From positions 186,001-250,000 of the forward strand of contig NZ_JACLZJ010000001.1 in assembly GCF_014253075.1 (NCBI RefSeq): DNA of 64,000 nt, in the 5' to 3' direction. The stretch comes from Ochrobactrum sp. CM-21-5 (lineage in GTDB: Bacteria; Pseudomonadota; Alphaproteobacteria; Rhizobiales; Rhizobiaceae). Positions within the stretch are counted from its first letter, which is position 1, and each line of letters begins with the position of its first letter. The translations under genes and the position numbers were made by a program. This document shows positions 26,311-36,024 of the stretch, one piece after another. The notes under the pieces were generated by a model. It searched no databases. It saw only the letters and a list, made by a program, of their open reading frames with translations, and was not told where the DNA came from.

Positions 26311-27711
26311 ATGACCGCAAGCCAGGATTTTGTCGTCAAGGATCTGGGGTTGGCCGATTGGGGCCGCAAGGAACTCGACATCGCAGAAACCGAAATGCCG
26401 GGCCTGATGGCTGCGCGCGAGGAATTCGGCAAATCGCAGCCGCTGAAGGGCGCACGCATTTCCGGCTCGCTGCACATGACCATCCAGACCGCCGTACTGA
26501 TCGAAACGCTGAAGGCGCTGGGCGCGGATGTTCGCTGGGCGTCCTGCAACATCTTTTCCACCCAGGATCACGCAGCTGCGGCGATCGCTGCAACCGGCAC
26601 GCCGGTTTTCGCCATCAAGGGCGAAACGCTTGAAGAGTATTGGACTTATACCGACCAGATCTTCCAATGGCCAGATGGTGAACCATCCAACATGATCCTC
26701 GACGATGGCGGCGATGCCACCATGTATATCCTCATCGGCGCGCGCGCCGAGGCTGGCGAGGACGTGCTGTCCAATCCGGGCAGCGAGGAAGAAGAAGTTC
26801 TTTTCGCGCAGATCAAGAAGCGTATGGCCGCCACGCCGGGCTTTTTCACCAAACAGCGCGCCGCCATCAAGGGCGTGACGGAAGAAACCACCACGGGTGT
26901 CAACCGTCTCTACCAGTTGCAGAAGAAAGGCCTCCTGCCCTTCCCGGCCATCAACGTCAATGACAGCGTCACCAAGTCGAAGTTCGACAACAAATATGGC
27001 TGCAAGGAATCGCTCGTCGACGGCATCCGCCGCGGCACCGACGTCATGATGGCCGGCAAGGTCGCTGTCGTCTGTGGCTATGGTGACGTGGGCAAAGGCT
27101 CGGCGCAGTCGCTGGCCGGCGCTGGTGCGCGTGTGAAGGTGACGGAAGTCGATCCGATCTGTGCGCTTCAGGCCGCCATGGACGGTTTCGAGGTCGTCAC
27201 GCTCAATGACGCTGCCGCGAGCGCGGATATCGTCATCACCACGACGGGCAACAAGGACGTCATCACGCTCGATCACATGCGCAAGATGAAGGATATGTGC
27301 ATCGTCGGCAATATCGGCCACTTCGACAATGAAATTCAGGTTGCGGCGCTCAAGAACCTGAAGTGGACCAATGTGAAGCCGCAGGTCGATCTGATCGAAT
27401 TCCCGGATGGTAAGCGCCTCATCCTTCTTTCCGAAGGTCGCTTGCTCAATCTCGGCAATGCGACGGGCCATCCAAGCTTCGTCATGTCGGCTTCCTTCAC
27501 CAATCAGGTGCTGGCCCAGATCGAATTGTTCACACGCACCGACGCCTACAAGAATGAAGTCTATGTGCTGCCGAAGCACCTCGACGAGAAGGTCGCTCGC
27601 CTGCACCTAGACAAGCTTGGCGCAAGGCTGACTGTGCTTTCCGAGGAACAGGCCGCTTATATCGGCGTCACTCCACAGGGGCCGTTCAAGTCGGAGCACT
27701 ACAGGTATTAA
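26311..27711 (+). CDS. ahcY: S-adenosylhomocysteine hydrolase
   Basis: 466 residues from ATG at 26311 with GGAG upstream. It splits S-adenosylhomocysteine into adenosine and homocysteine, relieving product inhibition of methyltransferases. The substrate domain carries [15 protein letters not shown] and [14 protein letters not shown]; the NAD-binding Rossmann element is [12 protein letters not shown] near residue 255; the C-terminal KSEHYRY closes the NAD site of the neighbouring subunit. The 40-residue insertion with PDGEPSN and GSEEEEVLF is the long bacterial form. Confidence 0.97.
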   Translation: MTASQDFVVKDLGLADWGRKELDIAETEMPGLMAAREEFGKSQPLKGARISGSLHMTIQTAVLIETLKALGADVRWASCNIFSTQDHAAAAIAATGTPVFAIKGETLEEYWTYTDQIFQWPDGEPSNMILDDGGDATMYILIGARAEAGEDVLSNPGSEEEEVLFAQIKKRMAATPGFFTKQRAAIKGVTEETTTGVNRLYQLQKKGLLPFPAINVNDSVTKSKFDNKYGCKESLVDGIRRGTDVMMAGKVAVVCGYGDVGKGSAQSLAGAGARVKVTEVDPICALQAAMDGFEVVTLNDAAASADIVITTTGNKDVITLDHMRKMKDMCIVGNIGHFDNEIQVAALKNLKWTNVKPQVDLIEFPDGKRLILLSEGRLLNLGNATGHPSFVMSASFTNQVLAQIELFTRTDAYKNEVYVLPKHLDEKVARLHLDKLGARLTVLSEEQAAYIGVTPQGPFKSEHYRY

Positions 27712-27739
27712 CCATAGGTTAAGCATTCCACTACATGTT

Positions 27740-27778
27740 GAGGCCGGGCGGTTGACAAAACCCCCGGTCTTTCTTTTT
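27740..27778 (+). terminator. Rho-independent terminator after ahcY
   Basis: AGGCCGGG (27741-27748) pairs with CCCGGTCT (27763-27770, one G-U) around a 14-nt loop, followed by TTCTTTTT. Confidence 0.8.
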
Positions 27779-28035
27779 GCGCGCGACACGCTTCACGTGG
27801 ATTCGCCGGAAGGGTATTGTGAAAGCGAATCAAGGTGTTTCAGTGGGTGTACGGGTTGTGCGTTTTTTGCCGGTTGTGGCGGAAAACGGCGGGCCGATTC
27901 ATCTTTGAAAGCACCTTAGGCATCCCGGCACTGTGGCGTTGCATGGAAGCCGGATTATCGATTTGTATGTAATATTCTTAATGCGGCATTGTCGTCCTTA
28001 CGGATGACGGGCTGGGCGGCGGAGAAAAGGGAAAC
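27779..28035 (+). promoter_or_regulatory. Upstream region of divL with three GANTC sites
   Basis: No gene is seen in the 324-bp gap between ahcY and divL. After the ahcY terminator it holds GANTC sites at 27800-27804, 27827-27831 and 27896-27900, and an AT-rich run near 27955-27985 that may hold the promoter. Three CcrM sites before a cell-cycle gene are suggestive only. Confidence 0.4.
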
Positions 28036-30600
28036 ATGCGAGAGGTCGGCTCATCAGAGGGCTTCCGGAGCAATTCCGCGATCGGGGAGGGCAGGGGATT
28101 GGCAGCTATCGCCGCCCGTGCTGCAAAGCCGCTCTGGCGAATGGGCCTCGGGACCACCGTTTCATTGTCAGCATTGCTGGCTGCCGTGCCTGCTTTCGCA
28201 CAAAGCGCGGAAAGTGTAGGGCGGATATATTTGCCTTTCGGCGGCAGCGTCGGCGCGATGGAAGTCATCCAGTTCTCGATGTTCGTTGGCGCCATGGGTG
28301 CCGCACTTCTGTCGGCAGGATGGCTTATCCGCGAGCGCAGCAAAATTGCCAATGAAAACAGCGAATTGCGCTCCAGGTTCACCGATCTGAGCTTGACGGC
28401 GCAGCGCAATGAGGCACTCCTCAATCTCAAGGACCAGCGTGTCGTGGTTTGGGACGGGCAGAATGCGCGGGCCGATATTGTCGGCTTGTTGCCGGATGAT
28501 TGTGGTGCGCCGCAGGATCGCTCGGCATTTCTGGCCTTCGGACGCTGGCTGCGGCCGCAATCGGTGACGGAGCTGGAACGCGCGGTCATGGCGCTGCGTG
28601 AACATGCGCGAACATTCGACCTGACGGTAGAGACTGTCAACGGAACGCTTCTAGATGTTCATGGCCGCACATCGGGCGGCTTTGCTATTGCCCGTTTCTC
28701 AAGTCTTCAGGGCGTACAGGCGGAGCGCGCCGCATTACAGGCACAGAATCGCGAACTGTCGGATGCTCTGGCGCTTCTGCGCCGGCTTCTCGACCGCATC
28801 GACCAGCCGGCCTGGGTGCGCGATGGCAATGGACGCATCGAATGGGTCAACAGCGCTTATGCGCGTGCCGTGGACATGGCGGACGCCAGTCAGGCGGTTG
28901 CGCAGGGGCGTGAATTGTTTGGAGCGCAGGCGCGCCTGCGTCTGGATCGCGACCGGTTTGCAGAGCCGGATCTGCATGAACAATTGCCGACTGTCGTGCA
29001 TGGCGATCGTCGCGTTTTCGACGTCACGGATGTCAGCGTCCAGACAGGGTCTGCCGGTCTCGGCCTCGACCTGAGCGAAATGGAGCAAATGCGCGAGGAA
29101 TTGCAGCGCACATTGCAAAGCCATGCTGAAACGCTGGATCAGCTGTCCACGGCAGTCGCCATTTTCGATCCCGATATGAAGCTGCAATTCTTCAATCAGG
29201 CTTTCGTCACGCTCTGGTCGCTCGACACCGCCTGGCTGGAATCGCACCCAAGCAATGCGCTGATCTTCGATCGGTTGCGCAGTGACGGCAAGTTGCCCGA
29301 ACAGCCCGAATGGCGCAAATGGAAGGATTCCATGCTCACAGCCTATCGGGCTGTGGAACCGCAGGAACATATGTGGCATCTCCCGGATACGCGCATCATG
29401 CGCGTGGTGGCCAATCCGCATCCAAAGGGCGGCGTGACATGGTTCTTCGAGAACATGACCGAGAAATTCGAACTTGAAGGTCGCTATAACACGCTCATCA
29501 AGGTGCAGGGCGAAACGCTGGATCATCTGGGCGAAGCGGTCGCGGTGTTCGGCTCCGATGGCCGTATGCGGCTTTCCAACCCGTCCTTCGCCGATCTCTG
29601 GTCGCTGCCGTCATCCATGGCGGTGGAAGGCACGCATATTTCAACAATTGCCAAGCTTTGCCGCCAGCGCGGCGGCGATGGCATCTGGGACGATTTCGTT
29701 TCTTCCGTCACCGGCTTCCTCGACAAGCGCGATGGTCGGATGGGACAGGTCGAACTTGACGATGGCGTCATACTGTCCTTTGCGGTGGTGCCGCTGCCGA
29801 AGGGGCAGACCATGCTCACCTTCATCGACGTGACCGATACGGTGCGCGTGGAGCGTGCGCTCAAGGAGAAGAACGAGGCGCTGGAACTGGCTGACCAGAT
29901 CAAGAACGATTTCGTTCAGCATGTTTCCTACGAACTGCGTTCGCCGTTGACGAATATCATCGGATTCACGGAACTGCTCCAGACACCAGCATTTGGCTCA
30001 CTGAACGAGCGTCAGGTCGAATATGTCGATCATATCAGCACCTCCTCGTCGGTTTTGCTGACGATCGTCAACGACATTCTCGATCTGGCGACGGTGGATG
30101 CGGGCATCATGGAACTCGATGTCGGCGAGGTTTCTGTGAAGGAGGCCGTTTCGGCTGCAGCTTTGCGGGTCAGTGAACGTCTGAATGAGCATGACATCGC
30201 GCTTGAAATCGATATTGCCGCAGATGCCGATGTCTTCAAGGCAGATGCCAACCGCGTGCGTCAGGTGCTGTTCAACCTGCTTTCCAATGCGGCCAATTAT
30301 GCGCCGGAAGGCTCCGCTATCTCGCTTCAGGTTGCCCGTGAAGGCTCGAATGTTGTGTTCGCGGTTCATGATGACGGTCGCGGCATGCCGCGTGAGGTGC
30401 TGGATACGGTGTTCAAGCGTTTCCAGGCCTATCCGAATGGTGGACGCAGACGCGGCGCGGGTCTCGGGCTTGCCATTGTGAAAAGCTTCGTCGAATTGCA
30501 TGGCGGCAAAGTCGATATCGAAACGGGCGACGGCAGGGGAACAACCGTCATCTGCCATTTTCCGTCTGAGACGCGCAGCTTCCGCGTTGCCGCTGAATAG
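28036..30600 (+). CDS. divL: Cell-cycle sensor pseudokinase DivL
   Basis: 854 residues. Two N-terminal hydrophobic segments (about 36-55 and 77-97) are followed by a coiled linker and PAS-like repeats (about residues 250-350, 370-480 and 490-600). The HisKA region reads FVQHVSYELRSPLTNI: the residue normally the phosphorylated His before E-L-R is Tyr632, the hallmark of DivL. The ATPase domain is complete (NLLSNA, DDGRGMP, GAGLGLAIV). In Caulobacter DivL binds DivK and tunes CckA and so CtrA activity. The tsaE neighbour is also shared with Caulobacter. The next gene begins 8 bp downstream. Confidence 0.9.
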   Translation: MREVGSSEGFRSNSAIGEGRGLAAIAARAAKPLWRMGLGTTVSLSALLAAVPAFAQSAESVGRIYLPFGGSVGAMEVIQFSMFVGAMGAALLSAGWLIRERSKIANENSELRSRFTDLSLTAQRNEALLNLKDQRVVVWDGQNARADIVGLLPDDCGAPQDRSAFLAFGRWLRPQSVTELERAVMALREHARTFDLTVETVNGTLLDVHGRTSGGFAIARFSSLQGVQAERAALQAQNRELSDALALLRRLLDRIDQPAWVRDGNGRIEWVNSAYARAVDMADASQAVAQGRELFGAQARLRLDRDRFAEPDLHEQLPTVVHGDRRVFDVTDVSVQTGSAGLGLDLSEMEQMREELQRTLQSHAETLDQLSTAVAIFDPDMKLQFFNQAFVTLWSLDTAWLESHPSNALIFDRLRSDGKLPEQPEWRKWKDSMLTAYRAVEPQEHMWHLPDTRIMRVVANPHPKGGVTWFFENMTEKFELEGRYNTLIKVQGETLDHLGEAVAVFGSDGRMRLSNPSFADLWSLPSSMAVEGTHISTIAKLCRQRGGDGIWDDFVSSVTGFLDKRDGRMGQVELDDGVILSFAVVPLPKGQTMLTFIDVTDTVRVERALKEKNEALELADQIKNDFVQHVSYELRSPLTNIIGFTELLQTPAFGSLNERQVEYVDHISTSSSVLLTIVNDILDLATVDAGIMELDVGEVSVKEAVSAAALRVSERLNEHDIALEIDIAADADVFKADANRVRQVLFNLLSNAANYAPEGSAISLQVAREGSNVVFAVHDDGRGMPREVLDTVFKRFQAYPNGGRRRGAGLGLAIVKSFVELHGGKVDIETGDGRGTTVICHFPSETRSFRVAAE

Positions 30601-30608
30601 GATAAACG

Positions 30609-32138
30609 GTGCTTATGAGCGCCATTCATTTTTTCTTGCCCGATGAAAATGCCACGCTTCGCTTCGGCGAGGATTTTGCCCTTGCCCTTGCGAGGGGGGA
30701 TCTCGTCACGCTTTCCGGGGATCTGGGAGCCGGAAAGTCCTCGCTGGCGCGCGCCATCATTCGCTCGATTGCCGACGATGGCGGGCTGGACGTGCCAAGC
30801 CCGACTTTTACGCTGGTGCAAAGCTATGATGCATTGCGCATTCCAGTCGCCCATGCCGATCTTTATCGTATTTCGCATGGTGAGGAACTGGACGAGCTTG
30901 GCCTCGTGGAGTTTCTGGACGAGGGTGTTGTGCTGGCCGAATGGCCGGAACAGGCCGAAGGTTTCTTGCCGGAACCAGCCTTCACCGTCACGCTTTCGCA
31001 TGAAGGGGCAGGGCGGCGCATAACCATCGAGGGGCCGGAAGACGCACTTCAACGTCTCGAGCGATCGCTTGCGATCCGCGCTTTTCTGGAACAGAACGGA
31101 CGGGCCGACGCTGAACGCCGCTATCTGCAAGGCGATGCATCTCCACGCAAATACGAGACGATCCGGAGCGATCACGGCGTTGAAATCCTGATGAATGCGC
31201 CTGCGATGCCTTATGATCCGCCACTGCGCGGCGGAAAGACCTATCGGCAGATCGCACATCTGGCGGAAAATATTCTCGCCTTCGCGGCAATCGACGGTCT
31301 TCTTGCCGCGCACGGTTTCCGGGTGCCGGAAATGCGGGCCGCTGATCTGGATGCTGGATTTCTGATTCTCGAAAATCTGGGAACGGAAGGCGTGCGCGAC
31401 GAAGCAGGCGAGCCCATACGGGAGCGTTATGAGGTGGCGGGCCGTTTTCTGGCGCACCTTCATGGCATTCAGTGGCCGGACCGGGTGCCTCTGGAAGGTC
31501 ATCCCGACCATATCATCGCGGCTTTCGACCGTGATGCGATGATGATCGAGGTCAGCCTTGTCGGCCAGTGGTATGCACCGCGCATGATGGGGCGTCCGCT
31601 CAGCCATGCGGAAAGTCAGGCCTATGAAGCCGCATGGGATGCGGTGATCGCAGATATGGCAGGCGCGGAAAAGAGCCTGCTTCTGCGCGACTATCACTCC
31701 CCCAACCTGTTCTGGTTTCCCGATGGCGTCGGCAAGGACAAGATCGGCACGATCGATTTTCAGGATGCGATGATCGGCCCCGCCGCCTATGACGTCGCTG
31801 CGCTCGCGCTGGACGCACGCGTGACCATCAAGCCTGAACTGGAACAGGCTGTGATTGCGGCCTATTGCGACGAACGGCATCGTCTCGGCCATACGTTCAA
31901 CGAAGATGCGTTCCGCAAAGCCTATGCCGCCATGGGCGCGCAGCGCAATGCCAAACTGCTCGGCCTTTTCGTGCGCCTCGACGAGCGCGACGGCAAGCCG
32001 CAATATCTCAACCATCTGCCGCGCATTCACGATTATCTGGGCCGTGTTCTGGTCCATCCGGTGATGGCGCCGGTAGCGAGCTGGTTCCGTGATCTCGATC
32101 TTTTGCAGGAAGAGGCGAAACGCGATGAAAATGCCTGA
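30609..32138 (+). CDS. Fusion of TsaE ATPase with AmgK-like cell-wall sugar kinase
   Basis: 509 residues from GTG at 30609 (AGGA 6 nt upstream; ATG at 30615 is the alternative). Residues 1-150 are TsaE (YjeE), the ATPase of the tRNA threonylcarbamoyl-adenosine complex, with Walker A GDLGAGKSS at 37-45 and the SPTFTLV and HADLYR blocks. From about residue 165 an aminoglycoside-phosphotransferase fold follows, with RDYHSPN near 360 and IDFQDA near 381; the best match by context is AmgK, the anomeric MurNAc/GlcNAc kinase, since a murU-like gene overlaps its end by 14 bp. The fusion is known in Alphaproteobacteria. Confidence 0.9.
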   Translation: MLMSAIHFFLPDENATLRFGEDFALALARGDLVTLSGDLGAGKSSLARAIIRSIADDGGLDVPSPTFTLVQSYDALRIPVAHADLYRISHGEELDELGLVEFLDEGVVLAEWPEQAEGFLPEPAFTVTLSHEGAGRRITIEGPEDALQRLERSLAIRAFLEQNGRADAERRYLQGDASPRKYETIRSDHGVEILMNAPAMPYDPPLRGGKTYRQIAHLAENILAFAAIDGLLAAHGFRVPEMRAADLDAGFLILENLGTEGVRDEAGEPIRERYEVAGRFLAHLHGIQWPDRVPLEGHPDHIIAAFDRDAMMIEVSLVGQWYAPRMMGRPLSHAESQAYEAAWDAVIADMAGAEKSLLLRDYHSPNLFWFPDGVGKDKIGTIDFQDAMIGPAAYDVAALALDARVTIKPELEQAVIAAYCDERHRLGHTFNEDAFRKAYAAMGAQRNAKLLGLFVRLDERDGKPQYLNHLPRIHDYLGRVLVHPVMAPVASWFRDLDLLQEEAKRDENA

Positions 32139-32844
32139 AACGGCGATGGTCCTTGCAGCCGGTCTGGGCAAGCGGATGCGCCCCGTCACTGAAACCATGC
32201 CGAAGCCGCTGGTGAGAGTTGCCGGCAAGCCGCTGATCGATTGGGGGCTGGATGCGCTTGAAGATGCAGGTGTGCCGAAGGCCGTGATCAATGTGCATTA
32301 TTTGGCCGACCAACTGGATGCACATCTCGCGCAACGCCACCGTCCGAGAATCATCCTGTCAGATGAGCGCACTCTTTTGCTCGACTCCGCCGGCGGGATT
32401 ATCAACGCACTGCGCGAACTGGGGCCTGTGCCGTTCTTCGTTCTCAACGCCGATACCTTCTGGATAGGGGACGCGACTAGGCCCAATCTCAATGCGCTTG
32501 CAGAAGTCTGGGATGAGAGCCGGATGGATATCCTCCTGATGACGGCAAGGCTGGATCAGGAAACGGGCTATGAAGGCAAGGGCGATTTCGTAGCCGATGA
32601 AGCCGGGCGACTGAGCCGCGCGCGCGATGTCGCCGGCGAGCCGATCATTTATGCCGGCGCGGGGATCATCCATCCGCGCATCTTTGCCGATGCCGAACCG
32701 GGTGTTGCCTCGCTCAACCGCTATTTCGATCAGGCCATTGCTCAAGGCCGTCTTTATGGTATGCCCATGACCGGACATTGGCTGACAGTGGGAACGCCGG
32801 AGGCTATAGGCGAGGCGGAGGCTGCACTTTCCGCTTTTGTATGA
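32125..32844 (+). CDS. Nucleotidyltransferase, MurU-like
   Basis: 239 residues from ATG at 32125 with GGAAGAGG upstream. The N-terminal AMVLAAGLGKRMRP is the sugar-nucleotidyltransferase signature; LKPL-type MPKPLVRVAGKPLI and FFVLNADTFW follow. In Pseudomonas and Caulobacter MurU makes UDP-MurNAc from MurNAc-1-phosphate made by AmgK, bypassing de novo synthesis. Placement directly after an AmgK-like domain supports the same job here. Substrate preference has not been shown from sequence. Confidence 0.88.
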   Translation: MKMPETAMVLAAGLGKRMRPVTETMPKPLVRVAGKPLIDWGLDALEDAGVPKAVINVHYLADQLDAHLAQRHRPRIILSDERTLLLDSAGGIINALRELGPVPFFVLNADTFWIGDATRPNLNALAEVWDESRMDILLMTARLDQETGYEGKGDFVADEAGRLSRARDVAGEPIIYAGAGIIHPRIFADAEPGVASLNRYFDQAIAQGRLYGMPMTGHWLTVGTPEAIGEAEAALSAFV

Positions 32845-32859
32845 GAAGGAGGTGACAGC

Positions 32860-35800
32860 ATGAGCAGAACAGGGCCAAGGCTGTTTTCCATCCCTTCCGG
32901 CACCGCTTTTCTTCCAGCTTTTGCGAAAGCATTGCTTGAAGGCAGGCTGGTTGAGGATTTTCCCGGTTGTCCGGGCGACCCGCTGGCGCTGGCAAGTGCG
33001 ACCATTTATGTGCCGACACGCCGTGCGGCGCGTGCTCTGCGTTCCGTTCTTGTCGATTTCAATGCGGTTTCGGGGTCGGTCAAAAGCGCGATCCTGCCCG
33101 CGATCCGCCCGCTGGGCGATGTGGATGAGGACGCCGCCTTCTTCAACGCGAGTGGGGCTGGTGCATCCGGCATGTTCGACCTCAATCCGCCCATCGGCAA
33201 TTCAGAGCGGTTGCTGCTGCTGGCCCGGCTCATCCGCCCATGGCGGGAATCGCTTCCTGCCCATGTGCGCGCCCTGTTCGGTGTGGATGATGTGTCTGTT
33301 CCGGCCACCACGGCGGATGCCATCTGGCTCGCCCGCGATTTGGCGGGGCTTATGGATCAGGTGGAAACTGACAACGCAAAATGGAGCGAGCTTGCAGGCA
33401 TAGCGCCCGAGGACCTTGCCGACTGGTGGCAGGTGACACTCGGTTTCCTCAATATCGTAACAAAACTCTGGCCGGGAATTCTGGCTGAACGCAAGATGTC
33501 CAACCCGGCGGCACACCGCAACGATCTGATCTGGGGTGAGGTCGGGCGGTTGCGCGACAGGCCGCCGGCCGGACCTGTGATTGTCGCCGGTTCCACCGGT
33601 TCCATTCCTGCAACAGCCGAACTGATTTCAGCTATCGCCGGATTGCCGAATGGGGCCGTGGTGCTGCCCGGTCTCGACCGCGATCTTGATGAGGCCACCT
33701 GGCGCATGCTCGGCGCGGGGCAGGACAATCCGTCCACCTTCGGCCACCCGCAATATGGTTTGCACAAGCTGCTGCAAACCATCGGTGTGTCGCGCGGGGA
33801 CGTCGAACATATCGAGGATATGCCGCGCGGTAAGCGCCTGCGCGAACGCGTCTTGAGCGAGGCGCTGCGTCCGGCGGAAACAACGGACGCCTGGGGCCGT
33901 TTGAGCAGCGATCCCGATATGCAGCCCGATGCATTGCGGGAAGCGGCACAAAAATTCGACCTGATCGAGACGGCAAATGAACGGGAAGAAGCGCTCGCCG
34001 TTGCTCTGGCCCTGCGCGATGCGATTGATCAGGAGGGCAAGACGGCGGCGCTGGTGACTGCCGATCGCAATCTGGCACGACGCGTGGTGGGAGAGCTTGC
34101 TCGGTTTGGTATTGATGCCGATGATTCCGGCGGACGGCACCTGCGCGATGTGGAAACGGCAACGCTGTTGCGTTTGGCTGTGGAAACAGTGTTCAACCCC
34201 GGCGATCCGGTGGCCCTGCTCGCGCTGGTCAAGCATCCGCTGCTGAGGCTTGGTGGTTTGCGCATCGACCGGCGATTGGCGGCTGAAACGCTGGAACTGG
34301 TGGCATTTCGCGGCGGCACGGGCCGCGCTTCGATCCTTGATCTACCGTCTTTCTTCGATGAGCGGCTGGAGGAGAGCGCACACCAGCCATGGCGTCCGGC
34401 ATGGCACGATACGATTACGCCGGAGATGATTGCCGCGGCGCGCAGCCTGTGCGAAAGCCTGTCGCAAGCCGTAGCGCCGCTTGCCCCCTTTGCAACCATA
34501 AGCCGGCGAACGGAAATCGGCGAAATCACCCGTGCCACGGTTGCCGTACTGGAAAATATGGCGCGAGATGAGAATGGCAGCGTCGCTTCCTTCTATTCCG
34601 GCGAACGCGGCGAACAGTTGGCCTCCTTTCTGCGTGGACTGGTCGCCAGCGAAGCGGAACTCGATCTTGAAGCCAACGAATGGCCAGCCATTCTCGAGGC
34701 CCTGATGGCCGGCGAAACGGTGAAGCCTCATCCCGGCGGTCATCCCCGCGTCTTCATCTGGGGTGCGTTGGAAGCGCGCTTGCAGACGATGGATACGGTG
34801 GTCATAGGCGGCCTTAACGAAGGCAGCTGGCCTGCCAAGACCCGCAACGATCCGTTCATGTCGCGCCCGATGAAAGCGATGATCGCGCTCGATCCGCCGG
34901 AGCGCCGCACCGGCCTTGCAGCGCACGATTTCCAGATGGCGCTCGGCATGGATCATGTGGTTCTGTCCCGCTCGCAGCGTTCCGATAATGCGCCGACAGT
35001 GACGTCGCGCTGGTTGCAGCGGCTTGAAACAGTGCTGGGTGGGGAGGTCACGAATGAGATGCGCTGCCGTGGCGCGCGCTATATCCACTGGTCGCGGGAG
35101 ATCGATCGCGCGCCCGATGTGCCTTTCGTGAAAAGACCGGAGCCCGCACCGCCCGTTTCGGCGCGCCCGAAGCATTTCTCGGTCACGGAAATCGAAACCT
35201 TGCGCCGCGACCCGTACGCGATCTTTGCCAAGCGTATTTTGAAGCTGCGTCCGCTGGAACCGTTGATCCGCGATCCGGCGGCAGCGGAGCGCGGCACGCT
35301 GTTTCACGATATTCTTGGACATTTCACGCAGGAAGGTGTCGATCCGCAGGCTCCAGAAGCCGCCGGGCGGCTGATGGAACTTGGTCGCGTTCTGTTTGCA
35401 GACATGGATTTGCCGACCGAGATCGAAGCGGTCTGGTGGCCGCGCTTTATAGCGATCATTCCGCAATTTCTCGAATGGGAGCGGGGGCGCGCACACGATG
35501 TGCAGGCTCGGTTCGCTGAAATCGCATCGGAAAAACGGGAGGTCGAAGGGCTTGGCGTCACGCTTTCGGGACGTGCTGACCGCATCGATCTGATGCGTGA
35601 TGGCACGGCGCAGATCATCGACTACAAGACCGGTTCCACGCCGTCGCCGCGTCAGGCGCATGTGTTGCTCTCGCCGCAATTGGCGCTGGAGGCGGCACTT
35701 CTGGCGCGCGGCGGCTTTCAGGACGTGGGTTCCGTGCGTGCTTCTGATCTCACTTATGTCCGGTTGAAGGCAGGCGGCGAAGTGAAGCCGGAATCAATTC

Positions 35801-36024
35801 TGAAGATCAGCAGGCCGCCATCGGAAAAGACCGCGCCCGCGCTGGGCGAGGAAGCCTGGCAGCGGCTGGCGCAATTGCTTGCCGAATATCAAAAGCCGGA
35901 TAAGGGTTACCTTTCACGCGCCCTGCCGTTTCGTGAAACCGACCTGACAGGCGATTACGACCATCTGGCCCGCGTGCTGGAATGGTCTGCCGGTGGGGAT
36001 GCTGGCGGGGAGGGCGGCGAATGA
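32860..36024 (+). CDS. addB: Double-strand break repair protein AddB
   Basis: 1054 residues, alphaproteobacterial AddB. The protein has an inactivated helicase-like body and a C-terminal RecB-type nuclease domain (GRADRIDLMRDGTAQIIDYKTG in two parts near residues 905-925) with the metal-binding Asp and Lys. With AddA it processes DNA ends and loads RecA. I see no classical Walker A at the N-terminus (VPTRRAARAL region) and no evident four-cysteine Fe-S cluster like that of Bacillus AddB. Its stop overlaps addA (ATGA at 36021-36024). Confidence 0.94.
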   Translation: MSRTGPRLFSIPSGTAFLPAFAKALLEGRLVEDFPGCPGDPLALASATIYVPTRRAARALRSVLVDFNAVSGSVKSAILPAIRPLGDVDEDAAFFNASGAGASGMFDLNPPIGNSERLLLLARLIRPWRESLPAHVRALFGVDDVSVPATTADAIWLARDLAGLMDQVETDNAKWSELAGIAPEDLADWWQVTLGFLNIVTKLWPGILAERKMSNPAAHRNDLIWGEVGRLRDRPPAGPVIVAGSTGSIPATAELISAIAGLPNGAVVLPGLDRDLDEATWRMLGAGQDNPSTFGHPQYGLHKLLQTIGVSRGDVEHIEDMPRGKRLRERVLSEALRPAETTDAWGRLSSDPDMQPDALREAAQKFDLIETANEREEALAVALALRDAIDQEGKTAALVTADRNLARRVVGELARFGIDADDSGGRHLRDVETATLLRLAVETVFNPGDPVALLALVKHPLLRLGGLRIDRRLAAETLELVAFRGGTGRASILDLPSFFDERLEESAHQPWRPAWHDTITPEMIAAARSLCESLSQAVAPLAPFATISRRTEIGEITRATVAVLENMARDENGSVASFYSGERGEQLASFLRGLVASEAELDLEANEWPAILEALMAGETVKPHPGGHPRVFIWGALEARLQTMDTVVIGGLNEGSWPAKTRNDPFMSRPMKAMIALDPPERRTGLAAHDFQMALGMDHVVLSRSQRSDNAPTVTSRWLQRLETVLGGEVTNEMRCRGARYIHWSREIDRAPDVPFVKRPEPAPPVSARPKHFSVTEIETLRRDPYAIFAKRILKLRPLEPLIRDPAAAERGTLFHDILGHFTQEGVDPQAPEAAGRLMELGRVLFADMDLPTEIEAVWWPRFIAIIPQFLEWERGRAHDVQARFAEIASEKREVEGLGVTLSGRADRIDLMRDGTAQIIDYKTGSTPSPRQAHVLLSPQLALEAALLARGGFQDVGSVRASDLTYVRLKAGGEVKPESILKISRPPSEKTAPALGEEAWQRLAQLLAEYQKPDKGYLSRALPFRETDLTGDYDHLARVLEWSAGGDAGGEGGE

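Noticed and set aside
30429-32291. 620-codon open frame opposite the tsaE-amgK fusion
   Set aside because: Antisense shadow spanning the ends of three real genes on the other strand.
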